A stretch of 64,000 nt of DNA, taken from positions 28,413 to 92,412 of the forward strand of contig JAIOHL010000207.1 in the NCBI GenBank assembly GCA_019913005.1, read 5' to 3'. Source of the DNA: Anaerolineae bacterium. Lineage in GTDB: Bacteria; Chloroflexota; Anaerolineae; Aggregatilineales; J027. The notes under the pieces are model-generated. The model did no database searches, was not told where the DNA came from, and saw only the letters and a program-made list of their open reading frames with translations. This document shows, one piece after another, positions 19,044 to 27,994 of the stretch (the stretch's first letter is position 1; each line of letters opens with the position of its first letter). A program made the position numbers and the translations under genes.

Positions 19044-19847
19044 ATGCCCCCCCTTCCCCATCGCATCAAATTTGGCTTGTGGCTGCCGCTTATTCTCCTA
19101 GCCGGATTCGTAGTGATTACCCCTCAACTCGCTAATCACGACCCCCTAAAACCGAACTCCGGAGATGAGCTTGCCTCCTCATCTGATGAATATTGGCTTG
19201 GCACGGATTATCTGGGGCGCGATGTATTTAGCCGATTGATGGTCGGAGGTCAGCGCACCCTTAGCGCGGCCTTTATCGCCACAGGGATTGCCATCACAGG
19301 GGGACTGCTGTTAGGTGGGTTATTGATTATCGCCCCTGCGCCGCTACGTTGGTTGCTCTCGATTTTTCTGGATGCTCTACTCGCTTTCCCTTCCATTTTG
19401 ACCGCATTGGTGATCTTGACGGCTCTAGAACCGAGCCTATGGACATTGGCCCTTGCGTTGGGAATCGCAGCCATCCCGCTTTATGCCCAAGTCGCGGCGG
19501 ATGCCCTACGTGGCACCTTAAGCGAGCCATTTATCGAAGGCGCACGCAGCATCGGGGCATCACCGTTCTACATTTTACGTCGGCACATCATCCCAACAGC
19601 CCTGCCTACCCTCGCTGCATTCGGGTCAGTCATTTTTAGCTGGTCGCTGATTTATCAGGCCGCGCTGACTTTTTTAGGGCTGGGGGGAGATATTTCACAG
19701 CCGGATTGGGGCACAATGTTAGCACAGGGGTATCGTACCATCCGTGAAACCCCGCTGTTGGTCATTGCGCCGGGGGGTATGCTTATGATTTGTGTGTTGC
19801 TGGCAAATTGGTTCGCGGATACGATTGGCAGATCACCCTCACGGTGA
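19044..19847 (+). CDS. ABC transporter permease, DppC/OppC type
   Basis: 267 residues, about six membrane helices. The family motif W-L-G-T-D-Y-L-G-R-D-V-F-S-R-L near residues 52-66 is clear, as is the coupling loop (E-G-A-R-S-I-G-A-S-P-F-Y-I-L-R-R-H-I) near 170. The ATG at 19044 was chosen over an in-frame TTG at 19029 that would overlap the previous gene; neither has a convincing ribosome site. Its 3' end overlaps the tail of the convergent minus-strand gene by 9 bases. Confidence 0.92.
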   Translation: MPPLPHRIKFGLWLPLILLAGFVVITPQLANHDPLKPNSGDELASSSDEYWLGTDYLGRDVFSRLMVGGQRTLSAAFIATGIAITGGLLLGGLLIIAPAPLRWLLSIFLDALLAFPSILTALVILTALEPSLWTLALALGIAAIPLYAQVAADALRGTLSEPFIEGARSIGASPFYILRRHIIPTALPTLAAFGSVIFSWSLIYQAALTFLGLGGDISQPDWGTMLAQGYRTIRETPLLVIAPGGMLMICVLLANWFADTIGRSPSR

Positions 19848-20657
19848 GGCGATTTCGAAGCGTACCTCTTTACTTTGTATACGTCCTGTCCACACCCCCT
19901 GATCTGCACGACCATTGGTTAAAAACATAGGGGTAGCAGACGCCTCACTTAATTCTTCTTGACCCACAAAACCCACATTTTGGTTACGATAATAGGCTTT
20001 AATGCCATATTGTCCCGGCCCAATAATTCCCATCCGCGCAAGGCGCTGTGGAGAAAAGATAATTCGCATGACACACCGACGGCGCGACTGTAATACATGA
20101 AGCTCTCGTTCTTTATTAAACGTTTCGACAACGGGAAGGCCTTGAACGCTTTGAGGATCGGTCAATGCTTGCGTGCTGCCGAATGGGATGATTTCTAGGT
20201 ATAGGCCCGTAATGTTGGTCGCTTCAAGACTAGAGGCGGGCCCAATCGCTTCAAAACCATCCCGTAAATATAAAGTGACTGCTCCGATATCTTCATTTTT
20301 GAAAACAACATCCACCACAAGGCTGTCATTTAATCCTATTTTGGGATCACCATCACCGTTAGACTCTGGCGCGTCGATGTCTACTTCGAGTGCCAAATCT
20401 TGCTGATTGTCATTCTCGGCCAGCATCGAACGCTGATTTCCACCGGGCGGTGACATCAAACTGGTACAATCTGGGCCGCTGCGCTTGAGTTCAGGAAATA
20501 CGTTAGGAATGGCAAGTGATAATGTGACGCCGAGAACCACCAAAGCCAGAACTATCTTGGTGTTTTCGGTATCAATAAAAAATCCTCGGGAGCGACGATA
20601 AGCTCCTCCTGCCGCATCCGATGCTCGACCCCGTGCGCCTCTGATTACATTCATCAT
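19839..20657 (-). CDS. Uncharacterised single-pass membrane protein
   Basis: 272 residues, not recognised. A basic N-terminal ~30 residues is followed by one hydrophobic helix (~34-54) and a soluble, probably extracytoplasmic part of ~215 residues with beta-like composition, an acidic stretch (D-I-D-A-P-E-S-N-G-D-G-D-P) and a few Cys. The start ATG shares bases with the miaA stop (ATGA), with AAGGG just upstream, so it is translationally coupled to miaA. The tail overlaps the convergent permease gene. No function is proposed. Confidence 0.8.
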   Translation of the reverse strand: MMNVIRGARGRASDAAGGAYRRSRGFFIDTENTKIVLALVVLGVTLSLAIPNVFPELKRSGPDCTSLMSPPGGNQRSMLAENDNQQDLALEVDIDAPESNGDGDPKIGLNDSLVVDVVFKNEDIGAVTLYLRDGFEAIGPASSLEATNITGLYLEIIPFGSTQALTDPQSVQGLPVVETFNKERELHVLQSRRRCVMRIIFSPQRLARMGIIGPGQYGIKAYYRNQNVGFVGQEELSEASATPMFLTNGRADQGVWTGRIQSKEVRFEIASP

Positions 20658-21616
20658 TTACCCTTTTCAGCCAGTGCAGCAAGCCATTGCTGAACCTGTG
20701 TGCTTATCTGATCAACGGCCTCAGTATTGCTTTCTAACCATTGGGCAGCCGCGTTATATTTGCGAAACCAAGTGTACTGTCGTCGAATAAAGGCGTGGGT
20801 TTGGTGGCATAAATCGGTCAGGGCCTCATCCAAAGACATCTCGCCGCGTAAATAATACCCAATTTGCAGATACCCTAACCCACTCATCGCCGACAAATTC
20901 CAAGTATAGCCCGCTTCGACCAAAGCGCGAACCTCATCTACCAAGCCCGCTTCAACCATATGGCCCACTCGCCGATCCGCCCGTTCATATAAGACAGTCC
21001 GATCCAATGTTAGGCCAAATTGCAGCACGTCATAAGCAGGCGGATGTTTTTGTTGAAATTCCGAAAAAGGCCGCCCTGATTCTAGCGACACCTCTAAGGC
21101 TCGCACCACCCGCCGGATATTTTTGCCATCAATGCGTTCGGCGGTCACAGGGTCAACGGTGCGTAATCGTGCTAATAGGGCCTCCCATCCCTGTGATTCG
21201 GCATAGGCTTCCAATTCCGAGCGGAGTTCGTAATTGGCCCGCACTTCGGGGAATTGCCACCCTTCTACCAAAGCCGAAATATATTGGCCCGTTCCGCCCA
21301 CAACCAATGGGAGTTTGCCGCGTCTGTGAATATCATCAATCGCGGCGGCGGCTTGGGTTTGGAAATCTACGGCAGTATAAAATTGGTCGGGGGTCACTAC
21401 GTCAATCAGATAATGTGGGATAGAAGCGCGTTGTTCAGGGGTCGGTTTAGCTGTTCCAATGTCCATAAATTGATAGACTTGACGGCTGTCGGCGCTGATA
21501 ATCTCGCCATCAAGGGCTTGAGCCACCTGAATCGCCGTATCGGTCTTACCCACCGCCGTCGGGCCGATGATGACCACCACCGGACGACGGGCCAGAATTT
21601 CACCAGCTAAGGGCAT
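20654..21616 (-). CDS. miaA: tRNA dimethylallyltransferase
   Basis: 320 residues. It adds the isopentenyl group to A37 of tRNAs that read UNN codons. The P-loop G-P-T-A-V-G-K-T-D is at residues ~18-26, followed by the family segments I-S-A-D-S-R-Q-V-Y, D-I-G-T-A-K-P-T and V-G-G-T-G-Q-Y-I-S-A-L, and a C-terminal C-H-Q-T-H-A-F-I-R-R-Q-Y-T-W-F-R-K. The start overlaps the end of yraN by 17 bases, and its stop overlaps the next gene, making a compact three-gene unit. Confidence 0.97.
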   Translation of the reverse strand: MPLAGEILARRPVVVIIGPTAVGKTDTAIQVAQALDGEIISADSRQVYQFMDIGTAKPTPEQRASIPHYLIDVVTPDQFYTAVDFQTQAAAAIDDIHRRGKLPLVVGGTGQYISALVEGWQFPEVRANYELRSELEAYAESQGWEALLARLRTVDPVTAERIDGKNIRRVVRALEVSLESGRPFSEFQQKHPPAYDVLQFGLTLDRTVLYERADRRVGHMVEAGLVDEVRALVEAGYTWNLSAMSGLGYLQIGYYLRGEMSLDEALTDLCHQTHAFIRRQYTWFRKYNAAAQWLESNTEAVDQISTQVQQWLAALAEKGK

Positions 21617-21977
21617 CTTGAATCACCTTTATTGCGAATGTGCCATCAGTGGCAAGGGCAACCCCAACCACATCTACGCGGATAGGTGTGGCATCGTCTA
21701 TATTTTTCTCGAAACGGTAGGTCGCCGCTAATTCCATCAATTTTGCCTGTTTACGAGCATTCACACTTGCCAGTGCGTTTTCCATCGCCACCTTGCCGCG
21801 CCGGGTACGCACTTCCACAATCACCAGCGTCTTGTCATCCTGCATAATCAAATCTATTTCACCCGTTCGACAACGCCAATTTCGTTCAACTAACTGCCAG
21901 CCCAAATCAAGCAAGTGCCGAGTTACAACGGCTTCACCTTGCTGACCGAGAAGTCTTCGAGTGGTATTGGTTGGCAT
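21600..21977 (-). CDS. yraN: YraN/UPF0102 family putative endonuclease-fold protein
   Basis: 125 residues. The restriction-endonuclease-like core of the family is visible: G-Q-Q-G-E-A-V-V near the start, then R-C-R-T-G-E-I-D-L-I-M-Q-D and V-I-V-E-V-R-T-R, giving the E-x(n)-D-x(n)-E-V-x arrangement of acidic residues. The canonical Lys of E-x-K is Arg here, which also occurs in the family. A GGAG ribosome site precedes the ATG. Function is unproven; related proteins are often near ribosomal or RNase HII genes. Confidence 0.92.
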   Translation of the reverse strand: MPTNTTRRLLGQQGEAVVTRHLLDLGWQLVERNWRCRTGEIDLIMQDDKTLVIVEVRTRRGKVAMENALASVNARKQAKLMELAATYRFEKNIDDATPIRVDVVGVALATDGTFAIKVIQDALSW

Positions 21978-22039
21978 CCGATAATCTCCAAATCCATCTT
22001 CACCATTATAACAATGGCCTGCAATTGACCAAAAGGGCG

Positions 22040-22048
22040 TGTTATAAT
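22040..22048 (+). promoter_or_regulatory. Extended -10 promoter element
   Basis: TGTTATAAT matches an extended -10 (TGnTATAAT). No good -35 is placed at 17 bases (a TTGACC at 22025 is too close). Transcription would begin near 22055, after the first in-frame ATG at 22047, which supports the start at 22092 for the next gene. Confidence 0.45.
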
Positions 22049-22091
22049 GACACCAGTCTCACCATTAGCTGGTTTTGTGGAGTGCATACCC

Positions 22092-22592
22092 ATGTCCATC
22101 ACCCCGATTCTCAAAGAGGCCGATATTTTTTACGATTTAACCCCAACCCAATTAGAATTAATCGGCTCCATTTGCCAAACACAGACGTACAACGATGGGG
22201 ACGTGATTTTTACCGAAAACTCGGCCAGTGCCGAACTCTATGTTGTTGCCGAAGGCGAAGTTGCTATTCAGGTAGACGCTGCCATTTTTGGCAAGGGCAA
22301 CACGGGCAGATTGACCGGCCCGCGTACTGTTGCGACCTTTCGCATCGGGCAATCCTTTGGTGAAGTTGCTTTGTTAGATGAAGGGCTGCGTTCAGCGACA
22401 GCCCGCTGTGTCAAAAATGGGACAACATTGATCATCATCCCACGTCAGCGCCTGATTAATCTGTGCGATATGTACCCCCAGTTGGGTTATCGGCTGATGT
22501 TTAATTTGGCAACTGATCTTGCCACCAAAATTCGCGGCGCGGACATGCAAATCCGTGAACAAATTATGTATTCTCAACAATCCGAGGAGTAG
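22092..22592 (+). CDS. Cyclic nucleotide-binding domain protein
   Basis: 166 residues, consisting almost entirely of one Crp-type cyclic nucleotide-binding domain: Y-N-D-G-D-V-I-F-T-E-N (~35), E-L-Y-V-V-A-E-G-E-V-A-I-Q-V (~55), the phosphate cassette G-Q-S-F-G-E-V-A-L-L-D-E-G-L-R-S-A-T (~98-115) and a C-terminal helix. There is no DNA-binding helix-turn-helix, so it is not a Crp-like regulator by itself. The phosphate-cassette Glu and Arg are retained, so cyclic nucleotide binding is plausible. The start at 22092 has GTGGAG upstream and agrees with the promoter; it lies 8 bp before cinA, suggesting cotranscription. Confidence 0.88.
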   Translation: MSITPILKEADIFYDLTPTQLELIGSICQTQTYNDGDVIFTENSASAELYVVAEGEVAIQVDAAIFGKGNTGRLTGPRTVATFRIGQSFGEVALLDEGLRSATARCVKNGTTLIIIPRQRLINLCDMYPQLGYRLMFNLATDLATKIRGADMQIREQIMYSQQSEE

Positions 22593-22600
22593 CCCTCTGC

Positions 22601-23812
22601 ATGAACGCCGAAATCATTGCCATCGGCACGGAACTTTTGTTAGGTGAAATCACCGACACTAATTCAACACACATTGCCCGAACCCTGCGCGATATTGGGG
22701 TGAATTTATTTTATGTGACCAGTGTGGGGGATAATCTGCCGCGCATTACCCAATCTATCAAACTGGGCCTCTCCCGCAGTGACTTGGTTATTACAACCGG
22801 TGGACTTGGCCCAACGGTTGATGATATGACCCGCCAAGCGGTTGCCGATGCGACAGGCCGCCCGCTGGAATTTCGTCAAGATTTGCTTGACCAGATTGCC
22901 GAGCGTTTCCGCCGTTTCGGGTCTCGCATGAGTGAAAATAATCGCCAACAGGCGCATATCCCCGCCGGAGCGATTCCAATTGAAAATCCGGTCGGCACAG
23001 CGCCATGTTACATCGTTGAGGATGAGCAGGGTATCATTATCAGTCTGCCCGGTGTGCCCAGCGAAATGAAATTCCTGCTTAGTCAACGTGTCATCCCTTA
23101 TCTGCAAGAAAAGATGGGGCAAAAAGGCATTATCAAAGCACTGGTTTTAAAAACGGCAGGCATTGGGGAGAGCCTAATTGATGAAAAAATTGCCGATTTG
23201 ATGACCTATGCCAATCCGACTGTTGGGTTGGCAGCGCATACCGGGCAAACCGATATTCGTATCACAGCGCGTGCCGACACCGAAGCGGAAGCCAATGAAA
23301 TGATTGCCAAGATTGAACATATCGTGCGCCAGCGACTCGGTGATTTTATTTATGGCACAGGCAAAGACCCTCTCGAAGGAGCAGTAGTCTCCATACTGCA
23401 AAAAATTGGCGGCAAGGTCGCGCTTTGGGAAACAGGCACAGGTGGCACGCTACGGGATCGGGTTAAACAGACGTCTGGCGGGGAAGCCGTCATTGAATCG
23501 GCTTCGGTTTATGATGGACTTACCGGATTACACAGTGCCTTGCCCGAACTTGACCCCGACGCCGAACATGCCGATTTGAAAGGGCATGTGGAAAATATCG
23601 CACGCCATACCCTCAAAAACAGCCAAGCCGCAGCAGCAATCGCAATCGCCACCAGCGATCATGGAACAGCCATCGCAGTTGCCAGCGAACATGAAACCCG
23701 TGCCCGTTCGTATGGCTATGGTGGGGAAGCCACTCAAGCCCCGACATGGGCTGCGACATGGGGACTTAGTATGGCGTGGAAGATTCTGCACGATTTGCAC
23801 CCCTCTGGTTGA
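22601..23812 (+). CDS. cinA: CinA-like protein with degenerate amidase half
   Basis: 403 residues. Residues 1-170 are a good CinA N-terminal (MoaB/MoCF-like) domain with G-T-E-L-L-L-G-E-I-T-D-T-N-S and T-T-G-G-L-G-P-T-V-D-D-M-T. The C-terminal half is where NMN amidase (PncC-type) activity normally lies; its usual A-E-S-C-T-G-G motif is replaced by W-E-T-G-T-G-G at residues 276-282, so the catalytic Ser is Thr278, and the usual Y-S-N-x-x-K region is not conserved (Lys lost). The amidase is therefore probably weak or inactive, while ADP-ribose or CoA pyrophosphatase activity of the first domain may remain. GAGGAG precedes the start and it forms part of a plus-strand run with the cNMP-binding gene. 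Confidence 0.85.
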   Translation: MNAEIIAIGTELLLGEITDTNSTHIARTLRDIGVNLFYVTSVGDNLPRITQSIKLGLSRSDLVITTGGLGPTVDDMTRQAVADATGRPLEFRQDLLDQIAERFRRFGSRMSENNRQQAHIPAGAIPIENPVGTAPCYIVEDEQGIIISLPGVPSEMKFLLSQRVIPYLQEKMGQKGIIKALVLKTAGIGESLIDEKIADLMTYANPTVGLAAHTGQTDIRITARADTEAEANEMIAKIEHIVRQRLGDFIYGTGKDPLEGAVVSILQKIGGKVALWETGTGGTLRDRVKQTSGGEAVIESASVYDGLTGLHSALPELDPDAEHADLKGHVENIARHTLKNSQAAAAIAIATSDHGTAIAVASEHETRARSYGYGGEATQAPTWAATWGLSMAWKILHDLHPSG

Positions 23813-23822
23813 TTTTTAGGTC

Positions 23823-24449
23823 ATGTTGGACAATTCACTTAATCAAATTGGGGCACGGCGTAGCTTATTTGTGGAGTATGCCCGTGCCGGATTGATCCTT
23901 TTTGGCCGATTTCAAGCCGAAAATGCCGAATTTTGGCCCTTATCGTTCCATTTGACCCTTCTGCCGTCGTTTCCACGTCTGATGAAATTGACGGCGGAGT
24001 TATTGGCAACTCTCTATTCCCCAATGAGCGAACGCGATAGGCTGCTGACTACACGTAACACCACTGCGTTAGGCGGAGTATTGGCAACCCTAACCGATGT
24101 TCCCATGCTCTACCCCTATGGTGAAATCAAATCCTATACCGCCGCGTTTGCTATTGAAGGTGCAGCCGATGTCGGCCACCCCACCACCCTACTCACCGAC
24201 GTGCTGATAGATGGCGCCGTCGAATTTCAAATCGCAGATCGGGCAGCGCGGGTCGGTATTCCGGTCAAGCGCATCTTTAGCTTGGTAGATGCACGGCAAG
24301 GCCACTACGAAGCCTTCCATCAGCATGGCATTGAAGATATTCGAGCCTTGTTCCCCCTCACTCAAAGTTTGGAATGGGTGGTTGAAGAAGGATTGATTAC
24401 CACACATCTCGCCCAGTGTATCGCCGACTGGCAAACCACCCTGACATAA
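23823..24449 (+). CDS. Degenerate PyrE-like phosphoribosyltransferase-fold protein
   Basis: 208 residues. The fold resembles orotate phosphoribosyltransferase: T-T-A-L-G-G-V-L-A-T-L, then Y-G-E-I-K-S-Y where PyrE has its K-x-x-K segment, then a strand T-L-L-T-D-V-L-I-D-G-A-V-E in the place of the PRPP loop (normally V-D-D-V-x-T-T-G). The acidic pair and the T-T-G are changed, so PRPP binding may be lost or altered. It follows cinA by 10 bases and precedes the MFS gene by 16. Either a diverged nucleotide enzyme or a regulatory protein derived from one; not safe to call pyrE. Confidence 0.6.
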   Translation: MLDNSLNQIGARRSLFVEYARAGLILFGRFQAENAEFWPLSFHLTLLPSFPRLMKLTAELLATLYSPMSERDRLLTTRNTTALGGVLATLTDVPMLYPYGEIKSYTAAFAIEGAADVGHPTTLLTDVLIDGAVEFQIADRAARVGIPVKRIFSLVDARQGHYEAFHQHGIEDIRALFPLTQSLEWVVEEGLITTHLAQCIADWQTTLT

Positions 24450-24465
24450 TTGAATTGAATCCCTC

Positions 24466-25812
24466 ATGACTACACGACTATCCTCGCTCCCACAGGGGAT
24501 GCGAACCTTTTTACGAATCTGGTTCGGTCAAACCGTCTCCCAAATTGGCAGTCGTATGACCCATTTTGGATTGACACTGTGGCTGTGGGGACAATCAGGC
24601 CAAGCCACTTCAGTTGCCTTGATGATCTTTTTTAGCATTCTACCCACTATTTTCGTTGCACCGATTGCGGGGATGTTGGTTGATCGCTGGAATCGTAAGC
24701 TCTTGATTATCGGCAGTGACCTAGTTGCAGGGCTTTCGACAATTGCGCTGTTGATTCTCTACCTCATGGGCCATCTGGCAATATGGCATCTGTATATCAC
24801 CAGCGCAGTGAACACCGTCTTTAGCCAATTGCAGGGCATCGCGTTTTCGGCCTCCATCACGCTGCTCGTTCCCCGCGACCAATATGCCCGTGCTAGCGGC
24901 CTGCGTTTTGTGACGAATTACGGGGCTTCCATTATTGGGCCAGCCTTTGCCGGGGTTCTATATTACAGCGTCAAACTGCCGGGGATTATGATGGTTGACC
25001 TGATCACCCTCTCAATAGCGCTGACCACTCTCGCACTGGCCCATATTCCACGCGCCGCCGAAACAGAAGCGGGGCGAGAAAGTCGCCAAAACTGGTGGAT
25101 GGAAATCAGTTATGGGTTTCGCTATCTCCGTGCCCGTCCAAACCTTTTTGCCCTCTCGTTGATTGCGGTGAGTTTCTGGTTGGTGCATGATCTCGGCGGC
25201 GCTCTCTATGCACCGATGGTCTTGGCGCGAAGTGGCGATAGTGCCCGTGCCTTAGCCGCTGTCAGCACTGCATCCGGGATAGGTGGCATTACCGGGGCGA
25301 TTTTCATGAGCGCGTGGGGCGGCGGCAAATTTCGACGTATCCACCCATTTTTGTTGGGCACGATTGGCGCAGGCATCGCCAAGACGATTTTTGGGGTGGG
25401 GCAAAGTTTACTCATATGGTTTCCGGCCCAAGTTTTTTCGTCATTCAATTTCCCAGTGCGGGGTGGCGCGATTGACAGCATTTGGATGTCGAAAGTCGAA
25501 CCAGATATTCAGGGGCGCGTGTTCGCCTTTAACTATCTGCTCGAAGGCATATTGACAGCAGCGGCCACTTTGATAGCAGGGCCATTAGCCGACCAAGTAT
25601 TTGAACCCGCTATGCGTCCTGAAGGCAGTTTAGCCGGGATTTTCGGTTGGCTGGTTGGAGCAGAAAAAGGCTCAGGCATGGCGATTATTTATATCGGCTC
25701 GTCACTTATGATGATTGTCATCGGGTTGGTCGGGTATCTGCTGCCAGCAGTGCGGAGTGTGGAGAAAGTGGTACCCAGCTATGTACCATTAACTTTCGAA
25801 CTTACTACGTAG
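24466..25812 (+). CDS. MFS transporter, EntS/macrolide-efflux type
   Basis: 448 residues with about twelve predicted helices. The start reads F-x-R-I-W-F-G-Q-T-V-S-Q-I-G-S-R-M-T-H-F-G-L, and the loop between helices 2 and 3 contains G-M-L-V-D-R-W-N-R-K-L-L-I-I, the MFS signature in the form usual for the MFS_3/enterobactin-exporter-like group. It should export a small hydrophobic compound using the proton gradient; the substrate is not predictable. It ends a plus-strand run that begins with the cNMP-binding gene. No clear ribosome site is seen before the ATG. Confidence 0.9.
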   Translation: MTTRLSSLPQGMRTFLRIWFGQTVSQIGSRMTHFGLTLWLWGQSGQATSVALMIFFSILPTIFVAPIAGMLVDRWNRKLLIIGSDLVAGLSTIALLILYLMGHLAIWHLYITSAVNTVFSQLQGIAFSASITLLVPRDQYARASGLRFVTNYGASIIGPAFAGVLYYSVKLPGIMMVDLITLSIALTTLALAHIPRAAETEAGRESRQNWWMEISYGFRYLRARPNLFALSLIAVSFWLVHDLGGALYAPMVLARSGDSARALAAVSTASGIGGITGAIFMSAWGGGKFRRIHPFLLGTIGAGIAKTIFGVGQSLLIWFPAQVFSSFNFPVRGGAIDSIWMSKVEPDIQGRVFAFNYLLEGILTAAATLIAGPLADQVFEPAMRPEGSLAGIFGWLVGAEKGSGMAIIYIGSSLMMIVIGLVGYLLPAVRSVEKVVPSYVPLTFELTT

Positions 25813-25987
25813 CCAATATCAAAATCAGAACCCAATATGGAGATAACAGTCTCTTCATCGTAAAATTTCCGAGATTTTTCACACAAATCTGAAGGTCACT
25901 CTGCTAAAATACTTATTATAGATCACTATATAAGGGACTATTAAACGTTCCAGACGGGTTGATTACAATACCTAAAAGGAAATTCAA

Positions 25988-26959
25988 ATGCGCGTTTGTT
26001 GCAATCGATGTAACAAATATTTTGGCCCAATCGACAGTCTATTCAATTTCAATAAGTCTACATGGCGATGTAATGCCTGTGAGCAAGAAGTATCCAAAGG
26101 CTTGGAAATCTTTCGCAAGGCATTCCTCAAATATTCAAGCCAAGGCAACCTGCCACCAGAATACCAAACAAAGCTTAGGGCAGGGGCCGAAAAACTAAGA
26201 ATTCAATGGAATGAAGCCTTACAATATATTTCAGCTGATTCAATAGCATTTTTGATAAGGAAATCAAGCAATCTCCTTAATCAAGACCTTATTTCTAATG
26301 AGGACATCAATGGATTTAGAGATATTAGTGATTTTTTGTGTATAAATATTGCCACTCAACAAAATTTCATCCACCAGCTTGTAGCCAAAAAACTGGTTTT
26401 GGAAGCACAACACGGCAAGTTAACGCCAATTTTGGCATCCATAGAGCTAGAATCAGATGAGACATGCTACTTGGAAGTGCAAGCAGCATATAAAACACTC
26501 AAAAGTAATGACAACTACGCGATTCAGGGACAACTTATTGCTACAAGCAAAAAGCTTTACTTTGTTTCTCCACAAAATCCTGTGGCTATTTTATGGAAAA
26601 ACATTTTACGTGTTGAGGCTAATGCAAGTGAAGTTTCCATCGAGACATCTTTTAAAAAGGGGAATGGAACTTATCGGGTAACTAACCCTGAGTTAGTTCA
26701 GGCTATTGTATTGACTCTTACTCGAAACTCAAAGAGGCGTAGAGTTAGCCCAATTGATGAAAAAGATAGTCGTTACATACCCCAAGAAGTACGGAAGGTT
26801 GTTTGGGAAAGAGACCAAGGGAAATGTGTACAATGTGGTTCAACCTCGCCCCTTGAGTACGACCATATTATCCCATTCAGTAAAGGTGGTGCGAATACTG
26901 CCAATAATATCCAACTCCTTTGCTTAAAATGTAATAGGGAAAAATCTGCAAGGATTTAA
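25988..26959 (+). CDS. HNH endonuclease with N-terminal zinc knuckle and GRAM/PH-like middle domain
   Basis: 323 residues. N-terminal C5-x2-C8 and C28-x2-C31 form a probable zinc finger. Residues ~40-160 are helical. Residues ~165-255 ([13 protein letters not shown] then I-L-W-K-N-I-L-R-V) look like a bacterial GRAM/PH-like beta-barrel; this is an inference. Residues 271-323 are a typical HNH nuclease: C280-x2-C283, D292-H293, a conserved N near 307, and C312-x2-C315. The gene is visibly more AT-rich than its neighbours, with Lys/Asn/Ile-rich codons, which suggests recent acquisition. An AAAGGA ribosome site precedes the ATG. Its stop overlaps the tail of the convergent Mrr-type gene by 4 bases. 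A DNA-targeting or defence role is likely but unproven. Confidence 0.82.
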   Translation: MRVCCNRCNKYFGPIDSLFNFNKSTWRCNACEQEVSKGLEIFRKAFLKYSSQGNLPPEYQTKLRAGAEKLRIQWNEALQYISADSIAFLIRKSSNLLNQDLISNEDINGFRDISDFLCINIATQQNFIHQLVAKKLVLEAQHGKLTPILASIELESDETCYLEVQAAYKTLKSNDNYAIQGQLIATSKKLYFVSPQNPVAILWKNILRVEANASEVSIETSFKKGNGTYRVTNPELVQAIVLTLTRNSKRRRVSPIDEKDSRYIPQEVRKVVWERDQGKCVQCGSTSPLEYDHIIPFSKGGANTANNIQLLCLKCNREKSARI

Positions 26960-27990
26960 TCTCCAACCTCCTCAATCACCAAACTATCGCTATCAAAGCT
27001 GACGACAGCCACCTGCTCCACCCGCACCCCGATGCGATGCTCAATCAGCAGATCGGTCAGTTTGTCGCCATCAATCAAAATAATCGGCGCGGTGTTGGGT
27101 AATCGGGCCACCTCCATCGCTCCTTTGGTAAACGCGGCAGTGGTCATCACCAACCCTTGATCTATATCCCCCATCGCCAACATATCGCCGCGAAATTGAC
27201 TGACCACAGGCCGCCCCACATTGCCGCTAGTACGTTTTACTTGAATCGCGGTACGGGCCTGCAAAATCCCGACTCGTACCTCCGCCACAATATCAATTCC
27301 GCCATCCGACGAACGATCTGTCACGATGATGTTGTTATAGCCCATCTTGCCAAGCAACCGCCCTATCAGATGCTCAAACGCATAGGGGTCAACATTCGAT
27401 AGCACATTTTTCAATTGACGCTTGACCTCATGCCGCTGTTTTTCCGCCATGCGCGAAATGGTATCCACCTCACTTTCCCATTCCGCCAAACCAAACATGC
27501 CCGGCCCCTCACGTCGAAACGCCGAGGACAGGCCATTTTCTTGAATATCGGTATAGAGTTGCGCTGAAAGTGAGGCTTCGGGGGTCATGCCCTGCGGATT
27601 AATAAGGCCCAATTCCAGCGCGATTTGTGTAATTTCGGCATACGACATAGCCCGCCCTTCGGATTTTAGGACTTCATAGGCTGCATCCTTATAGCTCAAA
27701 AACTCCCCGTGCTGCCGAAAAATGGCATTATCTATCACATTTTCAGGAATGGGGTCATCTTCCATGCGAAGCGTATAACGGCCCCGTTCGACACGCTTAA
27801 ACGGTGAGATTTCAATGCCATCCCGTTCGCGGTGCAAACTAGCAATAATGACCGATGCCATCGTTTGGCGCGGCGTTTGGCCCATCGTGTCAATCAATCC
27901 TGCCTCCAATGCCGTGCGAGTAATTTCCGCGACAGATAACGGGCGGTCAGCTTGGCGGAGGACTTCAATTGCGGCTTGTAAAAACGTCAT
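26956..27990 (-). CDS. Mrr-type restriction endonuclease-fold protein with two HARE-HTH domains
   Basis: 344 residues. Residues 1-75 and ~95-170 are two copies of the HARE-HTH (HB1/ASXL-type winged helix) domain: each starts with A-A-x-E-V-L and continues S-x-A-E-I-T-x-x-A-L-E-x-G-L-I. Residues ~200-320 are an Mrr catalytic domain with E206, D233 in S-D-G-G-I-D-I-V, and Q250-V-K252, the D-(Q/E)-x-K active-site pattern of type IV enzymes. HARE-HTH domains are associated with recognition of modified DNA in established literature on the family. ATG at 27990 was preferred (GGAAAG 11 bases upstream) over a GTG at 28002. It starts 4 bases after the HTH regulator stop, so the two are probably one transcript. 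Confidence 0.9.
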   Translation of the reverse strand: MTFLQAAIEVLRQADRPLSVAEITRTALEAGLIDTMGQTPRQTMASVIIASLHRERDGIEISPFKRVERGRYTLRMEDDPIPENVIDNAIFRQHGEFLSYKDAAYEVLKSEGRAMSYAEITQIALELGLINPQGMTPEASLSAQLYTDIQENGLSSAFRREGPGMFGLAEWESEVDTISRMAEKQRHEVKRQLKNVLSNVDPYAFEHLIGRLLGKMGYNNIIVTDRSSDGGIDIVAEVRVGILQARTAIQVKRTSGNVGRPVVSQFRGDMLAMGDIDQGLVMTTAAFTKGAMEVARLPNTAPIILIDGDKLTDLLIEHRIGVRVEQVAVVSFDSDSLVIEEVGD

Positions 27991-27994
27991 GGCA

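Noticed and set aside
22092..22592. Crp-like transcription factor
   Set aside because: Only the nucleotide-binding domain is present, with no C-terminal helix-turn-helix.
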